DNA from: Fontibacter flavus | Lineage (GTDB): Bacteria > Bacteroidota > Bacteroidia > Cytophagales > Cyclobacteriaceae | DNA: 64,000 bases | Reading direction: 5' to 3' | NCBI RefSeq assembly: GCF_042432905.1 | Contig: NZ_JBHLWI010000013.1 | Location: 1 to 64,000 of the forward strand | In this document: positions 53,566-62,465 of the stretch, one piece after another | Layout: each line of letters begins with the position of its first letter | How positions within the stretch are numbered: position 1 is the first letter of the stretch | The notes under the pieces: model-generated | Databases searched by the model: none | Seen by the model: only the letters and a program-made list of their open reading frames with translations | What the model was told of the DNA's origin: nothing | Made by a program: the position numbers and the translations under genes

Positions 53566-55788
53566 ATGGATCATAACAAACATCAAAACGGGGGCGATAT
53601 CAGCAAATGCCCATTCCACAACGGACAAATGAAGCAAGTTGCAGGAGGAGGAACTGGTAACCGTGACTGGTGGCCCAATCAGTTGAACCTAAATATCCTC
53701 AGACAACATTCAAACCTGGCCAATCCGATGGATCCGGATTTTGATTATGCAAAAGAATTTAAATCCTTAGACCTAGCCCAAGTCAAAAAGGATATTGAAC
53801 AGGTACTAAAAACCTCTCAGGATTGGTGGCCAGCTGATTATGGACACTATGGTCCTTTCATGATCCGCATGGCTTGGCATAGCGCTGGAACATACAGGAT
53901 ACATGACGGAAGAGGAGGTGGAGGCACAGGCAATCAGCGCTTTGCACCTTTGAACAGCTGGCCAGACAATGTGAACCTTGACAAGGCAAGACTTTTACTT
54001 TGGCCCATTAAGCAAAAATATGGCAAAAAGATTTCCTGGGCCGACTTAATGATTCTTACCGGAAATGTTGCCTTGGAATCCATGGGACTAAAAACCTTTG
54101 GTTTTGGAGGTGGACGTGAGGATATTTGGCAGCCTGAAGAAGATATTTACTGGGGTTCCGAAACCGAATGGTTAGGAGATAAAAGATATACCGGTGACCG
54201 TGAATTGGAAAACCCTCTTGGTGCTGTTCAAATGGGACTCATTTATGTTAATCCTGAAGGACCAAACGGGCATCCTGACCCCTTGGCTGCGGCCAAAGAT
54301 ATCAGAGAAACTTTTGGCAGAATGGCCATGAATGATTATGAGACTGTAGCTTTGATAGCTGGTGGACATACCTTCGGCAAAGCTCATGGTGCTGCTGATC
54401 CGAGCAAATACGTTGAGCGGGAACCAGCTGCTGCAGGCATAGAAGAGCAAAGCATGGGTTGGAGGAATAATTTCGGAAGCGGAAATGCAGGAGACACCAT
54501 TACTTCAGGCTTGGAGGGAGCGTGGACTACCACCCCTACCAAATGGAGTAATAATTACCTCTGGAACCTTTTCGGCTATGACTGGGAATTAACAAAAAGC
54601 CCTGCTGGCGCACATCAATGGATTCCAAAACACGGTATGGGAGCAGGAACTGTTCCTGATGCACATGATAAATCCAAAAGGCATACACCTATCATGTTTA
54701 CCACGGACATTGCTTTGAAAATGGATCCCGATTATGAGCAGATCTCGAGACATTTTTTGGACAACCCAGATGAGTTTGCAGATGCTTTTGCAAAAGCCTG
54801 GTATAAACTTACCCACCGTGATATGGGGCCAAAAAGCCGTTATTTGGGACCGGAAGTTCCTGCAGAGGATCTGATTTGGCAAGACCCAATTCCTGCTGTT
54901 GACCATAAACTCATCAATAAGGATGACATAGCAAACTTGAAAGCAAGCATTTTGGGCTCTGGACTGACAGTTTCAGAATTGGTTTCGACCGCTTGGGCAT
55001 CCGCTTCAACATTCAGAGGATCTGATTTCCGGGGAGGCGCAAATGGGGCAAGGATCAGATTGGAGCCTCAAAAAAACTGGGAAGCCAATAATCCTGCACA
55101 GTTGTTGAAGGTTTTGACCTCCCTAGAGCGCATACAAAAAGACTTTAACAGTAATCAATCTGGAGACAAAAAAGTCTCCATGGCTGATCTGATTGTTCTT
55201 GGAGGCTGTGCTGCAGTGGAGAAAGCAGCCAAAGACGCAGGATTCAACATTACAGTTCCATTTACACCTGGCCGCATGGATGCTTCTCAAGAGCAGACAG
55301 AAGTTGATTCATTTGCTTACTTGGAGCCTGTTGCTGATGGTTTCAGGAATTACATAATGGCCAAGTGCCCTGTAAAAGCAGAGGAACTTCTAATTGACAA
55401 GGCCCAGCTGTTAACTTTAACAGTTCCTGAAATGACTGTTTTGGTAGGTGGTATGCGGGCCATGAATGCTAACTATGACGGTTCTAAACATGGAATCTTT
55501 ACTAGTAAGCCAGGAGCCCTCACTAATGATTTCTTTGTGAACCTACTTGATTTGGGAACTACCTGGAGAGCTACTTCAGATGCTCAGAATGTATTTGTGG
55601 GTAGTGATAGAAATACAGGAGAACCAAAATGGACAGCAACCCGTGCAGATCTCATTTTCGGATCGAATTCCGAGCTAAGGGCGATTGCAGAGGTTTATGC
55701 ATGCGAAGATGGCAAAGAAAAATTTGTAAAAGACTTCGTCGCTGCGTGGAACAAAGTCATGAACCTCGATAGATTTGACATGAAATAA
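53566..55788 (+). CDS. katG: Catalase-peroxidase KatG
   Basis: KatG is a heme enzyme that removes hydrogen peroxide by both catalase and peroxidase reactions. The distal site RMAWHSAGTYR is near residues 99-109, and the tyrosine and methionine of the Trp-Tyr-Met cross-link lie in MGLIYVNPEGPNGHPDP and EEQSMGWRNN. The proximal heme histidine is in GGHTFGKAHG near 267. The C-terminal half is the inactive duplicate domain usual in the family. The length of 740 residues is standard and there is no signal peptide. A candidate OxyR site lies upstream and a strong terminator downstream, so it is a single-gene unit. Confidence 0.98.
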   Translation: MDHNKHQNGGDISKCPFHNGQMKQVAGGGTGNRDWWPNQLNLNILRQHSNLANPMDPDFDYAKEFKSLDLAQVKKDIEQVLKTSQDWWPADYGHYGPFMIRMAWHSAGTYRIHDGRGGGGTGNQRFAPLNSWPDNVNLDKARLLLWPIKQKYGKKISWADLMILTGNVALESMGLKTFGFGGGREDIWQPEEDIYWGSETEWLGDKRYTGDRELENPLGAVQMGLIYVNPEGPNGHPDPLAAAKDIRETFGRMAMNDYETVALIAGGHTFGKAHGAADPSKYVEREPAAAGIEEQSMGWRNNFGSGNAGDTITSGLEGAWTTTPTKWSNNYLWNLFGYDWELTKSPAGAHQWIPKHGMGAGTVPDAHDKSKRHTPIMFTTDIALKMDPDYEQISRHFLDNPDEFADAFAKAWYKLTHRDMGPKSRYLGPEVPAEDLIWQDPIPAVDHKLINKDDIANLKASILGSGLTVSELVSTAWASASTFRGSDFRGGANGARIRLEPQKNWEANNPAQLLKVLTSLERIQKDFNSNQSGDKKVSMADLIVLGGCAAVEKAAKDAGFNITVPFTPGRMDASQEQTEVDSFAYLEPVADGFRNYIMAKCPVKAEELLIDKAQLLTLTVPEMTVLVGGMRAMNANYDGSKHGIFTSKPGALTNDFFVNLLDLGTTWRATSDAQNVFVGSDRNTGEPKWTATRADLIFGSNSELRAIAEVYACEDGKEKFVKDFVAAWNKVMNLDRFDMK

Positions 55789-55810
55789 TTCCCTAAGCTT
55801 CCCTAAAAAT

Positions 55811-55845
55811 AAAAGGTGGCCTATAATTGGCCACCTTTTTTGTTC
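55811..55845 (+). terminator. Terminator of katG
   Basis: AAAAGGTGGCC at 55811-55821 pairs with GGCCACCTTTT at 55829-55839 around a seven-base loop and is followed by Ts. It lies 22 bases past the stop codon. Confidence 0.9.
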
Positions 55846-55984
55846 GTTAACATCAATCAATAATTCTTTGTAAAATTGCCGAAAAGCATTTATTAAAATT
55901 TTTCATCAAGACCTATTCTCCAGCAGTATATTTATAAAATTAGTTTTAAAATTTTCAGAAACTTTTCTTGAATGCTGAAAACTG

Positions 55985-56020
55985 TAAAAAAAAATAAAAC
56001 TGCCCTGGAATTGGGCAGTT
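55985..56020 (-). terminator. Terminator of the cold shock gene
   Basis: AACTGCCC at 55998-56005 pairs with GGGCAGTT at 56013-56020. On the minus strand a TTTTATTTTTTT run follows the stem. It lies 28 bases past the stop of the csp gene. Confidence 0.88.
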
Positions 56021-56048
56021 CAAAACTTACATAACCTAATGAATACTA

Positions 56049-56243
56049 TTATTGTACTTTTTTAACATTTATAGCATTGGGGCCTTTTTTGCCATCTTTA
56101 AGGTCGTAGGTAACTTTGTCGTTTTGTGCTACTTTGTCTACTAGACCAGTGGCATGCACGAACACATCGCTTTGGGACTCATCATCTATGATGAAACCGA
56201 ACCCCTTGGCATCATTGTAAAATTTGATTGTTCCGGTAAGCAT
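56049..56243 (-). CDS. Cold shock domain protein
   Basis: This 64-residue protein is a single OB-fold cold shock domain that binds single-stranded nucleic acid and probably acts as an RNA chaperone. The RNA-binding motifs RNP1 (KGFGFI near residues 13-18) and RNP2 (VFVHA near 27-31) are intact, and the chain ends in GPNAINVKKV. The start is ATG. It is a single gene with its own terminator. The 89 bases upstream, shared with the divergent SixA-like gene, are too short for the long leader of E. coli cspA. Confidence 0.93.
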   Translation of the reverse strand: MLTGTIKFYNDAKGFGFIIDDESQSDVFVHATGLVDKVAQNDKVTYDLKDGKKGPNAINVKKVQ

Positions 56244-56311
56244 GATAAATATTATAATTTTGTGGTTAAATGTATTTTAAATGTAAATATACTTCATCAA
56301 AAAACAAAAAA

Positions 56312-56319
56312 TAATTTTG
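56312..56319 (+). promoter_or_regulatory. Candidate -7 promoter element for the SixA-like gene
   Basis: TAATTTTG matches TAnnTTTG and lies 13 bases before the ATG at 56333, predicting a very short leader. No -33 TTTG is found at the usual spacing. Confidence 0.33.
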
Positions 56320-56332
56320 CTAAATTGGTAAA

Positions 56333-56827
56333 ATGAAAAAGCTAGTACTTATCAGACATGCCAAATCCTCTTGGGATGATCCTTTTTTAGAAGATCACCG
56401 AAGACCTTTGGCTGAAAGGGGATATAGGGATGCGCCACAGATGGCTCAGCGGCTCAAACGACGTGACATAGAACCCGATGCCATATTGTCTTCACATGCA
56501 GAAAGGGCAAAAGCCACTGCTTTGATAACGGCAGAAATCCTACATTTCCCTAAAGAGGATATCAAGTTAACCGAAGAGCTTTACCATGCATCACCCAATA
56601 AAATCCTTGAGCTTGTCAGAGAAACCAAAAACAAGGTGGATACACTCCTGATTTTTGGACACAACCCTGGATTCAATGAACTGATAGATAAGCTAGGAGG
56701 AAGTATTGATAATTTACCTACTTCAGGTCAATTTGGGTTTAAATTTGATGTGGATAAATGGGAGGAAATCAGCCCCAAAAAAGCAAAGGTCTGGTTTTTC
56801 GATTACCCAAAGAAAAAAGACAATTAA
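56333..56827 (+). CDS. SixA-like histidine phosphatase
   Basis: The N-terminal motif LIRHAKSSWDD, with catalytic histidine at residue 9, marks the phosphoglycerate-mutase-like histidine phosphatases. HRRPLAERG, SHAERAKATA and the second histidine in FGHNPGFNEL complete the site. The length of 164 residues fits the SixA group, which in E. coli acts on phosphorylated histidine of protein relays. The target here is unknown; several histidine kinases in the genome are possible. It is a single gene convergent with an SDR gene. Confidence 0.87.
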   Translation: MKKLVLIRHAKSSWDDPFLEDHRRPLAERGYRDAPQMAQRLKRRDIEPDAILSSHAERAKATALITAEILHFPKEDIKLTEELYHASPNKILELVRETKNKVDTLLIFGHNPGFNELIDKLGGSIDNLPTSGQFGFKFDVDKWEEISPKKAKVWFFDYPKKKDN

Positions 56828-56898
56828 GCTGTGTTAACGCTTTTATTTTAAAGTTTTACTGACAAATTTCAAACTTCAATAATCCTAAAAATCCAAAC

Positions 56899-57636
56899 TC
56901 AAAACTCTCTCACATCTAATAAGACCTCATCAAATTTTTCTGCATTCTGAATCAATTCGATGATTTTCCCAGCTGCAAATGAGGGAGAACTCAATTGTTG
57001 TTTCTCTTTTAATTCAACAAATCTGGATAAAGATGAAAAAGAAGCAGCGTCTGCCGATCGAATATCTTGCTGCATAGCAGTATCCACCACTCCAGGTGCA
57101 ACAGAAAAAACACGTATTCCAGTCTGATCCAATTTTGCCTCCGCAGCAGCAGCTTCACTTAACATATTCACCGCCGCTTTGGATGCTGAATAACAAGACC
57201 AGCCATCAATGGCTTTCTTCGCTGCTCCAGAGCTAACATTGACAATCATCCGATTTATTTCTTTTTGATTGCCATATACTTTTATAAAAGCATTCATTAA
57301 AACGGTGGGTATTATGGTATTTAGCATAAAAATCCTTTGGATACTTTCAGGTTCAATTTTTCCCAGATGCTGAATTTCACCGATCCATCCCGCATTATTC
57401 ACTAATACTACTTCTTGGAAATCCCCAGCAGGAAAAAACTGTTTCAAATTAGCTAAAACCTCCTCAATTTTGGTCAGATCCAGTGATAAAGCCGTAAATC
57501 TTGGATTAGGAAGTGATTTTTGAGAGCGGGCAACACCAATTACGTGATTCTTTGGATCGCCCAATAATTGCCCCACCAATGCTTCACCAATCCCTTTACT
57601 GGATCCTGTAACAATATATAATTTATCCCTTACCAT
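56899..57636 (-). CDS. Short-chain dehydrogenase/reductase (sepiapterin reductase-like)
   Basis: The dinucleotide loop TGSSKGIGEAL is near residues 9-19, and the NNAG motif follows at about 80. The catalytic serine lies in NVSSGAAKKA and the YxxxK pair in CYSASKAAVNML. The order VTGSSKGIG with PGVVDTAMQQDIR near 175 resembles sepiapterin reductase and yeast-type carbonyl reductases, so a pteridine or carbonyl substrate is possible. I chose the ATG at 57636 over a GTG at 57675, which would add 13 residues before the first strand. The length is 245 residues. Upstream lies the B12 receptor operon on the same strand. Confidence 0.84.
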   Translation of the reverse strand: MVRDKLYIVTGSSKGIGEALVGQLLGDPKNHVIGVARSQKSLPNPRFTALSLDLTKIEEVLANLKQFFPAGDFQEVVLVNNAGWIGEIQHLGKIEPESIQRIFMLNTIIPTVLMNAFIKVYGNQKEINRMIVNVSSGAAKKAIDGWSCYSASKAAVNMLSEAAAAEAKLDQTGIRVFSVAPGVVDTAMQQDIRSADAASFSSLSRFVELKEKQQLSSPSFAAGKIIELIQNAEKFDEVLLDVREF

Positions 57637-57776
57637 TTCTTTGATAATTTCTCCTTCAGCTAAACTAATGGACACTTTATTTTAAACCAAATATTCATCT
57701 ATACTTTACTAAAATACAGATCCGACCCATCAATCCAGCTGAAGAAAAAACAAGTTTTTGAATAGGTTAGGATGAT

Positions 57777-58829
57777 TTACTTAACCAAAAAACCCGATGG
57801 GCCTCTACCTGCAGTGAAAGTTTTTAATTGCTGCCCATTTTGATCCAGTACAATGACAGTTCCACTTCCTTGAAAACCATTATTGTCTCCTACATAAATC
57901 TCTTTCAGTTGTGGATGATAACCTATCCCATAAAATCCTGATCCAGAGAAAATAGCCTGGTTCAATACTTCCCTACTATTGATATTTACCCTTGCAATAG
58001 CATCATTATAATCCGGCCAACCTGTAGACGTAATGACCAGCAATTCTCCATTTTCGCCCAAAGTAAATTTCGAAGTGGCTAAGACCACATTGATTTCTAC
58101 CGTCTGTAAAATTTCTGCATTGGACCTATTGATTTCATGCAAATAAATATTTTCCGAATCCTTCGCGTATAGAAAAAGCTTGCCATCGGATTCAAAAAAA
58201 CGAACAGGCCTACCTATTACCTCCAAGGACTTTGTTACAGCTTCCGTAGAAACAGAAATAACATCCATTTTTTGAGCCGATTCACACGCAACCAAAATTT
58301 GGTTCCCAGCCAAAAACATCCCTTCTGGATTGCTGGACACTGAAATCTTTTTGCTGACAGTTCCACCGTCTAACTGATCTACAACAGCAATATAAGAATC
58401 CGGACTATTGAAATTGGCGTCATAAGGGCCCCAATCCGAAATATAAAGCTTTTGATTTGCTACAACCAAGGATCTACTGATATCCAAACCTTCACTTACC
58501 GCTCCTTTGCTAGCAAAATCTTTCGGATCCACTACTTCAACTTTACCAGTGTTGGCCACCAAATACAGTCTCCCTTCTACCTCCACCATATCTTGAAGCA
58601 AGCCGGCGAAAGGCCTGGCATTTTTGGACTCAAAGATATTCGATTTCAGCTGCCCATTGGAAGGGTCATAATGGTAGACTTCTCCATCATTTGCCCCAAA
58701 AGCCCCTTCATTGATGATGAAGACTCCATTTTCAAATTCCCCTAATGGGATTTGATTTTCTTCTTCCTTACAGGAAAAGAAAGCCATAAGCATAAATACG
58801 GCTAAGCAAAGTTTATGTAGTTTTCTCAT
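57777..58829 (-). CDS. btuG: BtuG-like surface beta-propeller lipoprotein (DUF5074)
   Basis: A lipobox MAFFSC ends the signal peptide at residue 20, followed by KEEEN, an acidic signal for export to the cell surface. The 330-residue mature part is a propeller of YVTN/DUF5074 type, with repeated units such as GVFIINEGAFGANDGEVYHY and AVVDQLDGGTVSKKISVSSN. In Bacteroides, BtuG proteins of this fold sit on BtuB and bind vitamin B12 very tightly. The gene overlaps btuB by four bases and lies in the riboswitch-controlled unit, which supports the same role. The BtuG name rests on context and fold, not on a search. Confidence 0.72.
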   Translation of the reverse strand: MRKLHKLCLAVFMLMAFFSCKEEENQIPLGEFENGVFIINEGAFGANDGEVYHYDPSNGQLKSNIFESKNARPFAGLLQDMVEVEGRLYLVANTGKVEVVDPKDFASKGAVSEGLDISRSLVVANQKLYISDWGPYDANFNSPDSYIAVVDQLDGGTVSKKISVSSNPEGMFLAGNQILVACESAQKMDVISVSTEAVTKSLEVIGRPVRFFESDGKLFLYAKDSENIYLHEINRSNAEILQTVEINVVLATSKFTLGENGELLVITSTGWPDYNDAIARVNINSREVLNQAIFSGSGFYGIGYHPQLKEIYVGDNNGFQGSGTVIVLDQNGQQLKTFTAGRGPSGFLVK

Positions 58830-60763
58830 AGTATGATTTGTATGTTCATTTGATAATTTCTTCCAGGCATTGCCCTGAGCCTAAGGACTTGATAGGAGGT
58901 ATTGAAAAGGTTATTCACCTGAAAACCTAAGCTCCCTTTGATCCAGGAGGTTTTTAATTCTCTTACTTTTAAACCCCAATCAAGCAATTGATATGCAGGC
59001 AAAACATCTATATTGTTCGTTCCGACATACCTAGCTCCTGTAAATTGAAAATTTAAATAGGTGTTCAAAAAACCCCGGTTCACCCCGATCAAAGATTGAA
59101 ATTTATGGACAGGTGTATAGGGAAGCTGATTTCCTACACTTTGATCATTTTGGGAAACATTGGTCCTATTGATGGCCTGAATCCAATTGTAATTACCCTG
59201 AAGATTTACCCCCCATAATCCAATTCTGTAGTCTGCATCAAAAAAATATTCCAACCCATTATTGTGTACCGACCTGATATTCTCTGGTGTCCAGAAATTA
59301 CCTCTTGGAAGCCAGATAATCCAGTTATCGACCCACATCCTATAATGTGTAAGTTGTTGACTGACTTCAATATTGGACTTTTTCCACAAATGGAAAATCC
59401 CCATTTCTGCACTCCAGGATGATTCTGACAACAAGTCCGGATTACCTCCAGGCTCCCAAAATCTATCATTTAAAGTCGGGACCTTGAAACTTCTTGCTCC
59501 CGTGGACTTCAATTTGAATTCTTGCTGATCATTCGATAAAAGCTGCCATTCAGCCCCTATACTTGGGGTAAAAGGAGCAAACTTCCCATCATAGATAAGT
59601 TGCCTCAAATTGACGGAAACATGAACATTCTCCCTCAAGTTAAAATTAGTACTTTGGTACAACTCAAATCGATCTTCCTGAACAGTGTAAGTACTTAATT
59701 CCCCCTTCAATCCTGTATATCTGACGCCAGATTTACTTGATATTATATCTGAAATCTCCCAATCTACCTCTCCAATCAGAAAAAACTGTAATGTTTTATT
59801 GATGTCATTGTTGAAAACCAATTCATCTTGCACTATTCCGGTTTTTAAATTCCAGGTTTTATTTTTCGAAAACCTGAAATAATCCAGTACCCATCGCAAA
59901 TTTCTATCTTGCTGCTCATCGAAAGTATTGGACCCAATGACAGGCTGAATTTCTCTTTCAGTCTGATTGTACCAAATTGAACTGCTGAGAAGTTGATTTG
60001 AAGATAATTGGAAAGCTAAATCCTGGTTGATCCCAACTTGATTAAAAGATGCATGATCTTGTCTTTCTATAGGTGTTCCTGGCTTTGAAAGGTTACGGTA
60101 AGGAAAGTTGTTTGCCGCGTAATTTCTATACATCCTAGTTCTCAAGGAGACTTTCTCATTAGAATATCCATATTGAAACTGATTATTTAACCTTCCAAAA
60201 CTTCCAATTTGATTTACAAATTGGAAATTATGCCCTTGACCGAATTTCAACTTGGAGTTTAAATGCACTGACCCTCCTATCGCATCAGTTCCAAACAATG
60301 CCCCTCCGCTCCCAAAATGAAGGTTGACTTCATCGAAGCCACCAATTGGCAGTACGGAAAAATCAGTCTGTCCCAAGGAAGGGCTATTGATGGGCAGCCC
60401 ATTCCAAAAAACAGCATTATGTCCTGCAGAGGTACCTCTAAGCGTGAGCGTGGCCAACATTCCCGCTCCATATTGACGCAGAAACAGCCCTGTTCTTTGC
60501 TGTAATAAATCAGAAAGACCAAAACCCTGGTAGTCCTGTAAATCCGCAGAAGAAATCGATTTTACCTGTTGGCCGTAACTGTATTTATCTAAAGCCGGGG
60601 AAAAAACCTCCACTTCACCCAATAAAACTGTATCCGACGAAACTGTGGCAACGCCTACAATCCCATCATCAATAGAATCATTGTGCACGATTGTACTATC
60701 GAAAAGTACATGTGCATTCAAGGTAACCAAACCCTGTATGAATACCATCAACCTAACCAACAA
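58826..60763 (-). CDS. btuB: TonB-dependent cobalamin receptor BtuB
   Basis: This outer membrane barrel imports vitamin B12 with energy from TonB. The plug domain covers about residues 60-170 (DLLQQRTGLFLRQYGAGMLA, LRGTSAGHNAVFWNG, GTDAIGGSVHL). It is followed by 22 predicted barrel strands ending in YQMNIQIIL. The assignment to B12 comes from the cobalamin riboswitch directly upstream and the BtuG-like partner. The start is uncertain: a TTG at 60763 gives a signal peptide with an arginine, while an ATG at 60748 lacks any basic residue. The length is 645 residues. It overlaps the next gene by four bases. Confidence 0.85.
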   Translation of the reverse strand: MLVRLMVFIQGLVTLNAHVLFDSTIVHNDSIDDGIVGVATVSSDTVLLGEVEVFSPALDKYSYGQQVKSISSADLQDYQGFGLSDLLQQRTGLFLRQYGAGMLATLTLRGTSAGHNAVFWNGLPINSPSLGQTDFSVLPIGGFDEVNLHFGSGGALFGTDAIGGSVHLNSKLKFGQGHNFQFVNQIGSFGRLNNQFQYGYSNEKVSLRTRMYRNYAANNFPYRNLSKPGTPIERQDHASFNQVGINQDLAFQLSSNQLLSSSIWYNQTEREIQPVIGSNTFDEQQDRNLRWVLDYFRFSKNKTWNLKTGIVQDELVFNNDINKTLQFFLIGEVDWEISDIISSKSGVRYTGLKGELSTYTVQEDRFELYQSTNFNLRENVHVSVNLRQLIYDGKFAPFTPSIGAEWQLLSNDQQEFKLKSTGARSFKVPTLNDRFWEPGGNPDLLSESSWSAEMGIFHLWKKSNIEVSQQLTHYRMWVDNWIIWLPRGNFWTPENIRSVHNNGLEYFFDADYRIGLWGVNLQGNYNWIQAINRTNVSQNDQSVGNQLPYTPVHKFQSLIGVNRGFLNTYLNFQFTGARYVGTNNIDVLPAYQLLDWGLKVRELKTSWIKGSLGFQVNNLFNTSYQVLRLRAMPGRNYQMNIQIIL

Positions 60764-60939
60764 TGCCTTTAAATTAAATCAAGTGAAACACTTATTTAAT
60801 TCAAAACCATTTCGTGCAAGAATTTGAGAGAAAAACATAGATATGCCATTCAAAAGGATAAAACAGGTTAACCATTTCTATCTGACATTGCTTTGATTTT
60901 AATCCCAGCCTTTCACCCGAAAGCTTTGAATATGAAGAA
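60764..60939. other. Leader region between riboswitch and btuB
   Basis: These 176 bases would form the expression platform and leader of btuB on the minus strand. A possible small hairpin pairs GCTTT with AAAGGC near 60905-60925. No gene is found. Whether control is at translation or termination cannot be decided; no hairpin with a clear U-run is visible. Confidence 0.4.
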
Positions 60940-61135
60940 AAAGGCAGGTCTCCTGGCTTCCCTGAATTTACCGGCCTTCTCGTTCCAAATATTGAAACAA
61001 TGGCATTGGAGGTGGGCAAATTACTTTCCTGAACAGTTCAGGATGGGGTTACAGTTGCGGGGACAGCTTCGGTTTTACACCGAATTCCCTTTTAATCCCG
61101 ATAACCTGAAACAGGGTCGGGAACCATTTTCCAAG
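60940..61135 (-). promoter_or_regulatory. Cobalamin (B12) riboswitch controlling btuB-btuG
   Basis: On the minus strand the B12-box appears as AGCTGTCCCCGCAACTGTAA, the hallmark of adenosylcobalamin riboswitches, near 61042-61062. It is preceded by paired segments such as CGGTG...ACCG and GGGTCG-like stems and followed by the conserved GCCAGGAGACCTGCC at 60943-60957. The element lies about 180 bases upstream of the btuB start and points the same way, so it should repress btuB-btuG when B12 is plentiful. It does not face the divergent btuF operon. Confidence 0.93.
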
Positions 61136-61137
61136 CA

Positions 61138-61145
61138 CAAACATA
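61138..61145 (-). promoter_or_regulatory. Candidate -7 promoter element for the riboswitch transcript
   Basis: TATGTTTG on the minus strand is a full match to TAnnTTTG. Transcription would begin a few bases further, just ahead of the riboswitch, which is the position expected. Confidence 0.4.
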
Positions 61146-61282
61146 TCAATTCTAGTTAAAAGAATCATAAAACAACATAAATTTTTTGCTTAGATTGAAA
61201 TCTATCCCTTTGACTCCAAATCTTTGATAAGCTAGAAAAAGCCCAATCCTTCGAATAACACAAGACTTTGAAATACACTGTT
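61146..61282. other. Divergent promoter region of the B12 locus
   Basis: The 137 bases between the two candidate -7 elements are AT-rich and carry upstream promoter sequence for both divergent transcripts. I see no second riboswitch and no perfect palindrome. Confidence 0.4.
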
Positions 61283-61290
61283 TATATTTG
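61283..61290 (+). promoter_or_regulatory. Candidate -7 promoter element for btuF
   Basis: TATATTTG matches TAnnTTTG and lies 23 bases before the btuF ATG. A TTTG at 61267-61270 is only 12 bases upstream, shorter than the usual spacing. Confidence 0.38.
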
Positions 61291-61313
61291 AACCAAAATC
61301 CAATCTTCCTTTC

Positions 61314-62465
61314 ATGAAGGCATTCCATTTACCAGCCCTTACGATTTTATTTTTTTTGTCAATAATCATGACATTATCTTGTCATGCACCCAAATCCGAA
61401 GAAGAAATAGAGCTGGCAAAACTGCCCCTTGATTACGCAATAGGGTTTGAGGTTTATCAAGGTAAAGGTTTCAAAATCATTGAAGTCAACAAGGCTTATC
61501 CAGGAGAACACAAACCTTTTAGGTACCTGATCAAAGAAAATGGCAATCAAAATTTACATGATGGAGAATTTGATGCCGTAATAAGTTTTCCAATACAAAA
61601 ACTTATACTTACTTCAACCACCCAAATTCCTCATTTGGATTATTTGGGGGAAACAGACAAGCTCATTGCTTTTCCCAATTTGACTCTGATATCCTCTGAT
61701 AAAACAAGAGCAAGAATAGATAAAGGTCTGGTCACCGACTTGGGATCAGGAGCCCAGGCAAACATTGAAAAAATTATTGAATTGGACCCCGATTGGATCA
61801 TGATCTCAACATTAGGGGAAGATCTCAGAAATCTGGATATTTTTAAAACTGCGAAAATACCAGCAGTTATTAATGGGGAATATGTAGAACAACATCCATT
61901 GGGAAGGGCAGAATGGATCAAATTTACCGGAGCCCTTCTCGGAAAATGGGATGAGGCTCTAGAAATTTTCGAAGGAATAAAATCGGATTATGAAAACGCC
62001 TCGCAGCTTGTAACTAAAGATCTGTCTGCCAAACCTTCTATAATGGCAGGTGTCATGTACAAAGATATTTGGTATGTTCCCGGCGCAGAAAGTTGGGGCG
62101 CTCAATTATTACAGGCAGCTGGTGGCCAATATCTTTTTGAAGATCAAAAAGGAACAGGTAGTGTCCAGCTGAGCTACGAGTATGTTTTGAACAAGGCAAT
62201 AGATGCTGATTTCTGGCTAGGAGCTTCTGATTTCAAAAGTTTAAAAGAAATGGGAGAATCGGAGCCCCGATATAAAAGCTTCAAAGCATTCCAAAGTGGG
62301 GGAATTTACACCTATACACTCAAGAAAGGTGCCACAGGAGGTATTGAATATTTTGAACTTGGCTATCTTCGCCCAGACTTGATTCTTCAGGACCTGATAA
62401 AAATCTTACATCCAGAATTATTACCTGACTACCAACTTTATTTTTATACCCAACTTGAAAAATAA
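61314..62465 (+). CDS. btuF: Cobalamin ABC transporter substrate-binding lipoprotein
   Basis: The lipobox LSC ends a signal peptide at about residue 24, so the protein is a periplasmic, membrane-tethered binding protein. It has the fold of class III binding proteins (FepB/BtuF): an early ISFPIQKLILTSTTQIPHLD, a central helix and a C-terminal lobe with VMYKDIWYVPGAESW and WLGASDFKSLKEM. These sequences fit cobalamin or iron-siderophore binding. Assignment to B12 rests on the neighbouring riboswitch, BtuB and the BtuC-like permease. The 3' end overlaps btuC by 11 bases. The length is 383 residues. Confidence 0.78.
   Translation: MKAFHLPALTILFFLSIIMTLSCHAPKSEEEIELAKLPLDYAIGFEVYQGKGFKIIEVNKAYPGEHKPFRYLIKENGNQNLHDGEFDAVISFPIQKLILTSTTQIPHLDYLGETDKLIAFPNLTLISSDKTRARIDKGLVTDLGSGAQANIEKIIELDPDWIMISTLGEDLRNLDIFKTAKIPAVINGEYVEQHPLGRAEWIKFTGALLGKWDEALEIFEGIKSDYENASQLVTKDLSAKPSIMAGVMYKDIWYVPGAESWGAQLLQAAGGQYLFEDQKGTGSVQLSYEYVLNKAIDADFWLGASDFKSLKEMGESEPRYKSFKAFQSGGIYTYTLKKGATGGIEYFELGYLRPDLILQDLIKILHPELLPDYQLYFYTQLEK

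Noticed and set aside
60801..61019. 72-codon minus-strand frame over the B12 riboswitch
   Set aside because: The sequence is explained by the conserved RNA structure; the frame is a chance opening.
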